Part shown: positions 1-6,277 of the stretch, piece by piece
Layout: each line of letters starts with the position of its first letter
How positions within the stretch are numbered: position 1 is the first letter of the stretch
From: Deltaproteobacteria bacterium
GTDB taxonomy: Bacteria; Myxococcota_A; UBA9160
Length of the DNA: 9,306 bases
Assembly (NCBI GenBank): GCA_003520425.1
Contig: DOUU01000484.1
Span: 11,642-20,947 of the forward strand
Reading direction: 5' to 3'
Translations under genes and position numbers: made by a program
The notes under the pieces: generated by a model
What the model was told of the DNA's origin: nothing
The model's input: the letters and a program-made list of their open reading frames with translations, nothing else
The model's database searches: none

Positions 1-1389
1 GGGATCCTCCAGGGAAAGCCCGAGAAGCGCCGCCACCGTCGGTGCAATGTCGATCTGACGCATCCGTGGGATCCGCACGCGGGAGCGAATCCCCGCGCCG
101 AAGGCCACGAAGCCAGGCGCCATCTCGACGTGATCGGGAAAGTAGCCAGCCCCTGCGCGCTGCGCCGCGGCCTCGAGGATCGGCACCGAAACTGCCGCAC
201 CGAACTGATAACCGAGCGTGGCCTCCAGCCCGAACCAGGCCTCCGGATCCGCGCCGCTGCGCAACATCTCGTCGGCGCTCACGATGCGGAAGGCACCGGT
301 CTGGGCCGCGGCCTTTTGCAGCGCTTCCCGCGCCAGCACGGCGTCCTCCTCCTTGCGCGCGTAGACGAAGCCGGCCCCGCCGCTCGGCCGGACGAACGCG
401 GACCAACGGGTCGCAAGGGACGGCACGCCCGGGCTCGGGATGAGGAGGCCCGCCTCGGCCAGCGCGACATTGGGTTCGAGCACGCTGTGCACGTCGACGA
501 CGCCGTGATCCCCGACGACGAAGATCGCCGCCGCGCGACCCGCCGCCGACGATTCGACGCATCCGACAAGGCGGCGTAGCTCGGTGTCGGTCGAGGCAAA
601 AGCGTCCCGGGCCTGTGTGGAGGAGGGACCGCCCTCGAGGAGCGCCGGCCAGGTCTGCGAGAGGTGCAAGACCACGACGCCGGGAGGCGCGCTCGAGCCG
701 AGCGCCGCGCAGGCAAGGCCCACGAGCACCGTATCGCGCTCCGCGCTGGGCGTGGCAACGACGCGGCTCGCGGCGCCGAGGCGGCGCGCGTTCTCAAGAA
801 GCGCGGGCGTGGCGGAGGAGTCCAGAAGGGCGGGCCAGCCGGCGACGGCCGTCGGAAACACCTCCGGGAAGAAGAAGTCCGCCGCCAGGCCGAAGCTTGC
901 CGGCCAGCCGAGGGCCGCGGTCGGAATCCCCCGGCTGCGGGCGACGCTCAGCAGCGTCGCCCCGTGCGGTGCGACCGCATCCGAGGGCGTGGGATCCGAC
1001 GCCCCGTCGGCGCGCAAGACGAACTCTCCCGTGACGCCGTGATGGGAGGGAAGGCGCCCCGTGAGAAGCGTCGCGTGCGCGGGAAGCGTCGCCGCAGGCG
1101 CCACCGCCTCGACGCGCTCGGCCAGGACCCCCTCGGCTGCGCGCTTCGCGAGGAAGGGCATGGGCACGCGGCGCCCCTCGCCCTCGAGGTAGGCGCTCGG
1201 GGTAAGGGCGGCGATGCTGACGAGCACGACGAGCTGTGGCGGACCTCCGCGCGCAGCCGGCTCCGCGTGCTGCGCCTGCTCGCTGCGCACGGAGACGGGT
1301 CCCTCGGGCGTCATGCGCATGGTCACGCAGCCCACAAGCGCTGCGATCGCGAGAACGAGGGCGGCTGCGAGGCCGCGCCAAGGCGTCAT
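1..1389 (-). CDS. AlkP-superfamily (type I phosphodiesterase/NPP-like) lipoprotein, probable pseudoenzyme, 3' end beyond window
   Basis: The frame is open from an ATG at 1389 to the left edge (463 codons seen). A ribosome site GAGGGGG lies just upstream. Residues 1-21 are a lipoprotein signal peptide with lipobox L18-V-G-C21, so the protein is probably membrane-anchored outside the cytoplasm. The fold is that of the alkaline phosphatase / nucleotide pyrophosphatase superfamily: a first beta-strand at 53-59, the nucleophile region with T101 in ATLPAH followed by LLTGRLPSHHGV (108-119), the metal motif G293-D-H-G, and a C-terminal DIAPTVAALLGL segment. The usual first Asp (IDG) is A60 (IAA). 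The D-x3-H pair is missing around 244-255 (W247 and L251 stand there). The last metal His is A414, in AGYFPDHVEM. Only T101, D294 and H295 remain, so hydrolysis of phosphate or sulfate esters is doubtful. A non-catalytic binding role is my inference. It follows the SDR and acyltransferase genes on the same strand after a 133-base gap. The stop codon is not in the window. Confidence 0.88.
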   Translation of the reverse strand, partial: MTPWRGLAAALVLAIAALVGCVTMRMTPEGPVSVRSEQAQHAEPAARGGPPQLVVLVSIAALTPSAYLEGEGRRVPMPFLAKRAAEGVLAERVEAVAPAATLPAHATLLTGRLPSHHGVTGEFVLRADGASDPTPSDAVAPHGATLLSVARSRGIPTAALGWPASFGLAADFFFPEVFPTAVAGWPALLDSSATPALLENARRLGAASRVVATPSAERDTVLVGLACAALGSSAPPGVVVLHLSQTWPALLEGGPSSTQARDAFASTDTELRRLVGCVESSAAGRAAAIFVVGDHGVVDVHSVLEPNVALAEAGLLIPSPGVPSLATRWSAFVRPSGGAGFVYARKEEDAVLAREALQKAAAQTGAFRIVSADEMLRSGADPEAWFGLEATLGYQFGAAVSVPILEAAAQRAGAGYFPDHVEMAPGFVAFGAGIRSRVRIPRMRQIDIAPTVAALLGLSLEDP

Positions 1390-1522
1390 GCCCCCTCGGA
1401 CCGACGGAGGGCCTTCGCGGGGGCGCCGGGCGACCTCGCACAGACGGCGAGACCTCTCCTCACGGCGTCGGGCTTGCGCGCGGATCTTTGGCCGATGCGA
1501 AGGCGACCCGGCATGCCTTTCA

Positions 1523-2413
1523 TCAGTGGAACACGCCCTTGCGTTCACGGCGCCCGCGCTCGAGCAGATCCGAAATCGCGCGCCTTACCTCCTCCACTTT
1601 CTCCTCGATCGAGGCGTCCTCGTCCGTGGGCGTGCCTTCGAAGCGCATGGGCTCCCCGAAGTAGAGATGGTATTTCACGGGCAGCGGCAGGATGCCGAGC
1701 GGGCCGAGCCACGGAAAGCCCAGCGTGATTGGAAAGGCCGGCATTCCGAACAGGCGACCGAGGGCCGGGAAGTTCGTGAGGCCCGGCTGCTGCTCCTCGG
1801 AGCCCACGATACCGACGGGCACGATCGGTGTGTCGGTCTCGAGCGCGAGGCGCATGAAGCCAAGACCCATGCGCTGCAATCGATAGCGCTCGGAGAAGGG
1901 CTTGTTCATCCCGCGCACGCCCTCGGGGAACACCATCACGCACTCGCCCGCCTCGAGCATCGAGACGCAGTTCTCGGGCGTCCCGACGAGGACACCGCCC
2001 CGTGCTGCCAGCACGTTGAACCAAGGGATCCGCGGGATCCAGTACTCGCCCATGGGCCGCACGATGCGCGGCGGGTCCGCGTCCAGGAGCATCGCCATCG
2101 CAAGCATGAGGCCGTCGAAAGGAAGCTGCCCGGCATGGTTCGCGATGAGGAGCACGCGACCCCGCGGAACGTTCTTGAGGTCGTGGCATTCCGTGCGGAA
2201 GTAGTAGCGGTAGAGCAGCACCGCGGGGAGCGACGAGAAGCGGATCACGTCGGGCTTGAAGCCGTAGGGATCGAAGCCGAACTCGTTGACGCGGGTTGGA
2301 AGCCGACTCACGCGCGTCTCGATCTCACGCTCGATCTCACGGAACCGCAGCGGAACGAGCGCCCCCGCGAGATCGGAGAGCGCACCCGTAATGCCCCTTC
2401 GTCGCGCCATCAT
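1523..2413 (-). CDS. PlsC-like (MGAT-type) lysophospholipid acyltransferase family protein
   Basis: This 296-residue protein belongs to the glycerolipid acyltransferase (LPLAT) superfamily, whose members move an acyl chain from acyl-CoA or acyl-ACP to a lipid hydroxyl at the membrane. The catalytic block is NHAGQLPFDG (92-101), with H93 and D100. The wider H-to-D spacing and the PFDG ending resemble the diacylglycerol/monoacylglycerol acyltransferase-like branch rather than the short HxxxxD of PlsC itself. The acyl-acceptor motif FPEGVRG is at 162-168 and VPVGIVG at 198-204. A hydrophobic stretch after the catalytic block (residues 101-110) and the amphipathic N-terminus suggest peripheral membrane binding. 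The ATG at 2413 overlaps the TGA of the upstream SDR as ATGA, which indicates translational coupling. A second ATG follows directly at 2410, so the first residue may differ by one. The natural acceptor cannot be read from the sequence. Confidence 0.93.
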   Translation of the reverse strand: MMARRRGITGALSDLAGALVPLRFREIEREIETRVSRLPTRVNEFGFDPYGFKPDVIRFSSLPAVLLYRYYFRTECHDLKNVPRGRVLLIANHAGQLPFDGLMLAMAMLLDADPPRIVRPMGEYWIPRIPWFNVLAARGGVLVGTPENCVSMLEAGECVMVFPEGVRGMNKPFSERYRLQRMGLGFMRLALETDTPIVPVGIVGSEEQQPGLTNFPALGRLFGMPAFPITLGFPWLGPLGILPLPVKYHLYFGEPMRFEGTPTDEDASIEEKVEEVRRAISDLLERGRRERKGVFH

Positions 2414-3327
2414 CGCCTCACGCTGTGGAAGATCTCCTCAAGGCCGAAGAGACAGCGGAAGTTCGTTGCGTCGACGAAACGCTTGCCCGAGAGCGTGACC
2501 GGATACTTGAGATAGTCGATCGCGCCCGGAGGGTAGGGCCAGAGCCCCCAGCGGAAGAGGCGCTCGAAGACCGGACGAACGAGCGGTTCGGGAAGGGGGA
2601 TCGCAGTCCCGCCCGTCTCGTGAATCGCGGTATGGAGGGGAACGGCTCCCGGCCCCGCCACGTTGAACACGCCCTGGAGACCGTGCTCGAGGGCCAGCGC
2701 GATGGCCTCGCACACATCTTCTTCGTGGATGAACTGCATCATCGGATCAAAGCCCATGATCGTCGGCACGCGCGCCTGACGCAGATATTCGCCGATCATC
2801 GAGTGAACGAAATAGCCGAGCACGTTCACCGGACGCAGCACACTCGTGCGGATGTGCGGATACTTCCAGATGAAGGCGGATGCCAGGGTGTCGAGCTCCA
2901 CGAGATCCCGGATCTCCGGGTAGGAGCGGCTCGCGGAGAGGGGCTGGTCCTCGTCCATGTAGAAGGGATTTTCGGCGAACGCCCCGTAGACATACCCGCT
3001 CGAGAGAACGACGAGCTTCTGGACCCCGTAGTGCGTGCAATGATCGAGCAGCTGCTTGGTCCCCCGCACGTTCACGTCATGGCGCGTGCGCTCATCGCCC
3101 CGGAAGTGGCGGATGAACGCCATGTGGACAATGGCCGTCGGGAGCTCCGTCCGGATCACGTCCTCGAACTTCTTCTTCCGCAGGTCGACCACGTGCACGG
3201 CGACGCCGCGGGGCTTGCCGTCCCAGGGCACGCGGTCGGCTCCGCAGACCTCGTAGGTCTCCTGCAAGCGCCGGGCGAGGAGCCGTCCCTGGCCGCCCGA
3301 GATCCCCGTGATCAGGACTTTTTCCAT
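2410..3327 (-). CDS. NAD-dependent epimerase/dehydratase-like extended SDR
   Basis: This is a 305-residue extended short-chain dehydrogenase/reductase resembling UDP-glucose 4-epimerases. The dinucleotide-binding loop is G8-I-S-G11-G-Q-G14 directly after the first strand, and D31 at the end of the second strand favours NAD. The active-site Ser is S110 in SSGYVYG. The active-site Tyr is probably Y136, but the expected YxxxK reads Y136-P-E-I-R140, so Lys is replaced by Arg. RPVNVLG at 165-171 and IHEEDVCEA at 200-208 are typical late motifs. The substrate is unknown. The ATG at 3327 was chosen because GGAG lies 9 bases upstream and the Rossmann strand begins at residue 2; the frame stays open further upstream but lacks any recognisable domain there. 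It overlaps the acyltransferase by 4 bases, so it may act on the same lipid or glycolipid. I recall this SDR type next to acyltransferases in deltaproteobacterial genomes, but could not check it. Confidence 0.92.
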   Translation of the reverse strand: MEKVLITGISGGQGRLLARRLQETYEVCGADRVPWDGKPRGVAVHVVDLRKKKFEDVIRTELPTAIVHMAFIRHFRGDERTRHDVNVRGTKQLLDHCTHYGVQKLVVLSSGYVYGAFAENPFYMDEDQPLSASRSYPEIRDLVELDTLASAFIWKYPHIRTSVLRPVNVLGYFVHSMIGEYLRQARVPTIMGFDPMMQFIHEEDVCEAIALALEHGLQGVFNVAGPGAVPLHTAIHETGGTAIPLPEPLVRPVFERLFRWGLWPYPPGAIDYLKYPVTLSGKRFVDATNFRCLFGLEEIFHSVRR

Positions 3328-3400
3328 TGCTGCTCCGAGGGGTTGGGCACGAGGGTAGTGGCTTCGCTGGCCCGCATCTACTCCGAATTCCAGGCGATCG

Positions 3401-3428
3401 TGGTATAAGGCGGGACCCCGGAGGGAGG
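3401..3428 (+). promoter_or_regulatory. Extended -10 promoter and ribosome site for the alpha/beta-hydrolase-like gene
   Basis: TGGTATAAG (3401-3409) is an extended -10 element (TG-N-TATAAT type). A start at about 3415 is expected. The strong ribosome site GGGAGG (3423-3428) lies 5 bases before the TTG start at 3434. I see no good -35 at 17 bases, as is common with extended -10 promoters. The same 10-mer TGGTATAAGG occurs before the exported cupredoxin-like gene on the other strand. Confidence 0.6.
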
Positions 3429-3433
3429 CGGAG

Positions 3434-4147
3434 TTGGAGCCTTCGGCGCGATTCGAGGAGGTGAAGATCCCGCTTGGCGAGGACGTGGGCGGGGTCTCCG
3501 CAGTCTCCGCCATGATCGGGATGCCGGAGTGGTGGCCGACGGGCTCTCGTGTGGGGATCGTGCTGGCCCATGGCGCCACGGGCAACTTCAACGATCCCCT
3601 CTTGGTCGATCTTCATCAGGGATTGACCGCGCGCAAGTATCTGACCCTGCGCTTCAACTTCCCGTTTGCCGAGGCCCACCGACGACGTCCCGACGCGCCC
3701 GCCACCCTCGAGCGGGCGCTGCGCGGCGCGGTGGCGGCCCTCGCCCGAGATCCGACGGCGGCCCCGGCTCACCTGTTTGTCGCGGGCAAGGGCCTCGGGG
3801 GTCGGGTCGCGGCCGATGTCGCGAGGGCGGGGCTGCGCGTCGATGGCCTCATCTTCCTCGGCTATCCCCTTGCTGCGCCTGGAGATCCCAAGCAGGTGCG
3901 GGTCGAGCACCTCTATCGGATTGTCTCGCCCATGTTCTTCTTGCAGGGGACCCGCGACCGGGGGTGCGACGTCGATGTCCTTCGCCGCACGCTGACCAGG
4001 GTGGGCGCGCCGACCTCGCTGCACGTCATCCCGGAGGCCGACCAGAACTTCCGGATTCCGCGCAAGAGCGGGCGGAGCGACGCCGACGTGCGAGGCGAAA
4101 TCCTGGGCCTCGTGGACGCCTGGATCCACCGCGTTCTCGGGGAGTAG
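3434..4147 (+). CDS. Alpha/beta-hydrolase-fold protein (KANL3/Tex30-like) lacking catalytic Ser and His
   Basis: This 237-residue protein has the order of an alpha/beta hydrolase of the KANL3/Tex30-like group (dienelactone-hydrolase relatives). The oxyanion-side loop is VLAHGATGNFNDP (43-55), followed by the strand TLRFNFPF (71-78). The nucleophile elbow is AGKGLGGR (117-124), the Asp loop FLQGTRD (169-175) and a last loop EADQNF (201-206). The elbow is normally GGKSMGGR; here G120 stands where the nucleophilic Ser belongs. The last loop is normally GDHSF-like; here Q204 replaces the His. D175 remains. With two of three triad residues gone, ordinary ester hydrolysis is unlikely and a binding or scaffold role is plausible (inference). 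The TTG start is chosen from GGGAGG at 3423-3428; the next in-frame candidate, GTG at 3461, abuts its purine run. The Yip1-like gene begins 2 bases after the stop, so the two are almost certainly co-translated. Confidence 0.87.
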   Translation: MEPSARFEEVKIPLGEDVGGVSAVSAMIGMPEWWPTGSRVGIVLAHGATGNFNDPLLVDLHQGLTARKYLTLRFNFPFAEAHRRRPDAPATLERALRGAVAALARDPTAAPAHLFVAGKGLGGRVAADVARAGLRVDGLIFLGYPLAAPGDPKQVRVEHLYRIVSPMFFLQGTRDRGCDVDVLRRTLTRVGAPTSLHVIPEADQNFRIPRKSGRSDADVRGEILGLVDAWIHRVLGE

Positions 4148-4149
4148 AC

Positions 4150-4644
4150 GTGCGGGAGGGTGAGAGCGAGACGAGTCGTCTGGTGCGGGCAGGCACCTGT
4201 GAGCCGGGCCTCTTCGCCGAGGTCGCGGCGGATGCCGGAGCGACCCGCGGGGCCCTGTGCGTGGTCTTTGGCGTCGCCCTCGCCGCGGGGATCGGCCACC
4301 TCCCTGCGGGAGGCCTCGCTGGCCTCCTCTCCGGAAGCGCGCGCTGGCTCGTGGCGTGGGTGGTTTGGTTATTCGCGGTGCATCTGGGCGCGCTTGCGCT
4401 CGGCCGCCCGAGCGAGCTTTCACGCCTTTTCCGGTCCCTTGGCTATGCGAGCGTCCCCTTCGCGCTCGGGGCATTCGAGTGGATCCCGCTTCTTGGAGCG
4501 CTCGTCTGGCTTGCGAAATGGGGGATCGGATTCTTTGCCTTCACCACAGCCACGCGAGAGGCCCTCGAGCTTGAGAACTCGACGGCGGCTCTTCTTTGCG
4601 CGGTGGGGCTTCTCCTCGCGGCGGCGACTCTGCGCATCCTCTAA
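4150..4644 (+). CDS. Yip1-family-like integral membrane protein
   Basis: This 164-residue protein has a short charged cytoplasmic head (1-10), then an LVRAGTCEPGLFAEVAAD segment (11-28) of the kind that opens bacterial Yip1-domain proteins. Hydrophobic spans follow at about 34-50, 67-85, 98-134 (long enough for two) and 145-162. The middle contains LGYASVPFALG (98-108), close to the Gly-Ala-Pro signature in the central helices of that family. The start is GTG at 4150, with GGGGAG at 4139-4144 and a 5-base spacer. The preceding gene stops at 4147, giving a 2-base gap and tight coupling. No function is established for bacterial members; a membrane anchor or partner for the preceding soluble protein is an inference. 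The family call rests on pattern recognition, not on a search. Confidence 0.75.
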   Translation: MREGESETSRLVRAGTCEPGLFAEVAADAGATRGALCVVFGVALAAGIGHLPAGGLAGLLSGSARWLVAWVVWLFAVHLGALALGRPSELSRLFRSLGYASVPFALGAFEWIPLLGALVWLAKWGIGFFAFTTATREALELENSTAALLCAVGLLLAAATLRIL

Positions 4645-4654
4645 CGGGCCCCAA

Positions 4655-4677
4655 GCCCCCGCTGCTACGATGGGGGC
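4655..4677 (+). promoter_or_regulatory. Small GC hairpin ending at the ATG of the metallo-hydrolase gene
   Basis: GCCCCC (4655-4660) and GGGGGC (4672-4677) form a perfect 6-base stem with an 11-base loop. The right arm is the only G-rich stretch available as a ribosome site and touches the ATG at 4678. It could mask initiation, or be a remnant terminator of the gene before it, although no T-run follows. Confidence 0.4.
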
Positions 4678-5382
4678 ATGCAGCGCGCGTCTTCGGATCT
4701 CTACTTTCGCCAGGAGCCGGTCGGCCAGATGGCGAACTTTGCCTATCTCGTGGGAAGCCGCAGCACGCGGCAGGCGCTGCTCGTCGACCCGGCCTGGAGC
4801 GTGGATGCGCTGCTCGAGCAGGCGGCGGTGGACGACATGGAGGTCGTGGGGGCGCTCGTCACGCACTACCACCAAGACCATGTAGGGGGGTCCCTCTTCG
4901 GTCACGAGATCGAAGGGGTGGCCGAGCTTTTGGCTCGCAAGCCGGTCCCCATCCATGCGAACGAGCACGAAGCCGAAGGCGTACGGCGGGTCACCGGCGC
5001 GTCAGCCGGGGACATCGTGCGCCACAGCGCCGGAGACGTGATCGAGCTTGGCGGGATTCGGATCCTCCTCCTGCACACGCCCGGGCACACGCCCGGCTCT
5101 CAATGCTTCCTGGTCGAAGAAGTGGGCGCGCCCGGGCGCCTCGTCTCCGGGGATACGCTCTTCCTGGGAAGCTGCGGCCGGGTCGATTTGCCCGGAAGCG
5201 ATCCGGAGGCGATGTACCGGAGTCTCAATCTCACCCTAAAGCAGCTCCCGGATGAGACGCTGCTCTATCCCGGTCACCTGTACGCCTCAGAGCCCTCCTC
5301 GACCATGGGTCGGGAAAAGCGAAGCAACCCCTTCCTGCGGGTTGCAACCCTCGAGCAGTTTCTGAGCTTCGTCGGGTTCTAG
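4678..5382 (+). CDS. Metallo-beta-lactamase-fold hydrolase (glyoxalase II-like)
   Basis: This 234-residue protein is a complete metallo-beta-lactamase-fold hydrolase. All seven metal ligands of the glyoxalase II type are visible: H63, H65, D67 and H68 in THYHQDHVGG, H137 in HTPGHTPGS, D159 in SGDTLF, and H200 in YPGH. The segments GSCGRVDLPGSDPEAMYRSL (164-183) and the tail with EKRSNPFLR (213-221) match hydroxyacylglutathione hydrolase-like and ETHE1-like proteins, which act on glutathione thioesters or persulfides in the cytoplasm. The exact substrate cannot be told from the sequence. The ATG at 4678 places the first strand at the usual distance; its ribosome site is poor, being GGGGG inside a hairpin that touches the start. 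It follows the Yip1-like gene by 33 bases on the same strand and may share its transcript. The stop is 18 bases from the stop of the convergent exported-protein gene. Confidence 0.93.
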   Translation: MQRASSDLYFRQEPVGQMANFAYLVGSRSTRQALLVDPAWSVDALLEQAAVDDMEVVGALVTHYHQDHVGGSLFGHEIEGVAELLARKPVPIHANEHEAEGVRRVTGASAGDIVRHSAGDVIELGGIRILLLHTPGHTPGSQCFLVEEVGAPGRLVSGDTLFLGSCGRVDLPGSDPEAMYRSLNLTLKQLPDETLLYPGHLYASEPSSTMGREKRSNPFLRVATLEQFLSFVGF

Positions 5383-5400
5383 GCAGGCCCGGAGGGCGAC

Positions 5401-5937
5401 TTATTTCTTCCCCTCTTCCTTTGCCGTCACGATGATCTCGCCCTCGAGCCGTCCGCGCGCCGAAGCTGCGTTGCTCCCGGTGTTCGGGCGGCGCACCATG
5501 TACTTGTAGCGCCCCGGCTTGAGCTCACAGAAGCTTGCGAACTCGCCGGCGTGGATGTCGCCCGACACGATCTCCGCGTCCTTGATCGTGAAGTTCACAA
5601 GGCTGTGGCAGATCATCGACTTCGCGGTATCGCGGTCGAACACAATCTGAGACGGGATCTTCGAGTAGCTGAGCCAGGCCACGTGCTCGCCCTCATTCAG
5701 CTGGACGAGGCGAGGGCTGAGCGCTTCGTCGGCGATCAGCACCACCTTTCGGGGAGCCGCCATGGCGGCCGCGTCGAGCTGCGGGACCTCGCTCGGGCTG
5801 GTGTAGGGGAGCTCTTGGGGATGTTCGTCCGCGGCACGCGCCACACGGGGCGTAGCCGCGAACGTCGCCAGTGCGGCAACGGAGAGCGCAAAGACGAGCC
5901 ACGAGCGCCGGCCCGACGGAGCAATTACGTGCTGCAT
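5401..5937 (-). CDS. Exported small cupredoxin-fold protein without recognisable copper ligands
   Basis: This 178-residue protein has a Sec signal peptide: a positive head with R10-R11, a hydrophobic core at about 13-28 and an AxA-type cleavage site near ARA-AD (residues 34-37). The mature part has the outline of a plastocyanin-like beta-sandwich: LSPRLVQLNEGEHVAWLSYS (73-92), IPSQIVFD, then CELKPGRYKY (137-146) and a final strand GEIIVTA. In copper proteins the IPSQIVF position carries a His and the last loop Cys, His and Met; here S96 stands at the His position and the last loop lacks all three. C110 and C137 could form a disulfide. The family is unrecognised beyond the fold. The ATG at 5937 is preferred to a GTG at 6000 because the predicted promoter would start RNA near 5994, and AGGAGG lies 12 bases before the ATG, a long spacing. 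It probably works in the periplasm. Confidence 0.72.
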   Translation of the reverse strand: MQHVIAPSGRRSWLVFALSVAALATFAATPRVARAADEHPQELPYTSPSEVPQLDAAAMAAPRKVVLIADEALSPRLVQLNEGEHVAWLSYSKIPSQIVFDRDTAKSMICHSLVNFTIKDAEIVSGDIHAGEFASFCELKPGRYKYMVRRPNTGSNAASARGRLEGEIIVTAKEEGKK

Positions 5938-6277
5938 CGCGGAACGAAACCTCCTGTCGGGGTGGCACCCGAGTGACACTCCGATCTTGTGTGTCGGCAC
6001 CTTATACCAGACCGATCAACCCCTTGACGGGCAATTGTGCGCCTTGCGGGGCGAGCCGTCGAGGTGTCTGGTCCTCCCCCCAAAGCACCCCGATCCGAGG
6101 TCCTTTTTCAGGGGCGACCCGCCGAGCCCCGGCCCGGCGAAGCCTTCCCAGGCACGCTGCGGAATCGAAAAGACGCAGCACGGACCGCCCTTTGGCCGGG
6201 CCGGCTCTGCGCACTCGCTCTCGCGGGCGGGGGCAAGGGGGGCGTTCGGCCGGCGCGGGGTGCGGATCGCCGGATCG
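5938..6277. other. 340-base intergenic region between exported-protein gene and response regulator
   Basis: No credible gene is seen here. It holds AGGAGG (5950-5955 on the minus strand), the promoter at 6001-6009, a 6-base stem with a 12-base loop (6156-6161 with 6174-6179), and a perfect GCCGG-G-CCGGC inverted repeat (6195-6205). None of the stems is followed by a T-run on either strand, so I do not call an intrinsic terminator for the response regulator gene. Confidence 0.6.
6001..6009 (-). promoter_or_regulatory. Extended -10 promoter of the exported cupredoxin-like gene
   Basis: On the minus strand this reads TGGTATAAG, with the TG-N extension. The expected start is an A at about 5994, giving a leader of about 57 bases that contains AGGAGG. 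No convincing -35 is present. The 10-mer TGGTATAAGG is shared with the promoter at 3401. Confidence 0.6.

Noticed and set aside
1214..2515. Long plus-strand open frame opposite the acyltransferase
   Set aside because: It is antisense to a gene with clear family motifs, is rich in Arg/Glu/His/Ala, and shows no domain. It is a product of high G+C codon use, as are similar frames at 664-1728, 2425-3408 and 7362-8330.
3328..3591. Longer N-terminus for the SDR (frame open to 3591)
   Set aside because: The added 88 residues have no domain and run through the divergent promoter and start of the plus-strand gene. The ATG at 3327 has a ribosome site and begins right at the Rossmann strand.
3092..4474. 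Long minus-strand frame across the divergent promoter and the hydrolase-like gene
   Set aside because: It has a low-complexity Arg/Pro/Gly composition, crosses two well-supported genes and a promoter, and has no recognisable motif.
5075..5098. Tandem 12-base repeat within the metallo-hydrolase gene
   Set aside because: It simply encodes HTPGHTPG, a normal motif of this family.
5387..5397. Short GCCC-GGA-GGGC hairpin between the convergent stops, followed by T-rich sequence
   Set aside because: A 4-base stem is too weak to call a terminator, and the T-rich part is the Lys/Glu-coding end of the opposing gene.
5961..5980. TGGCAC-like sequence resembling a sigma-54 -24 element
   Set aside because: At the required distance there is TGAC, not TTGC, so the essential -12 GC is missing, and it points away from any plus-strand gene.
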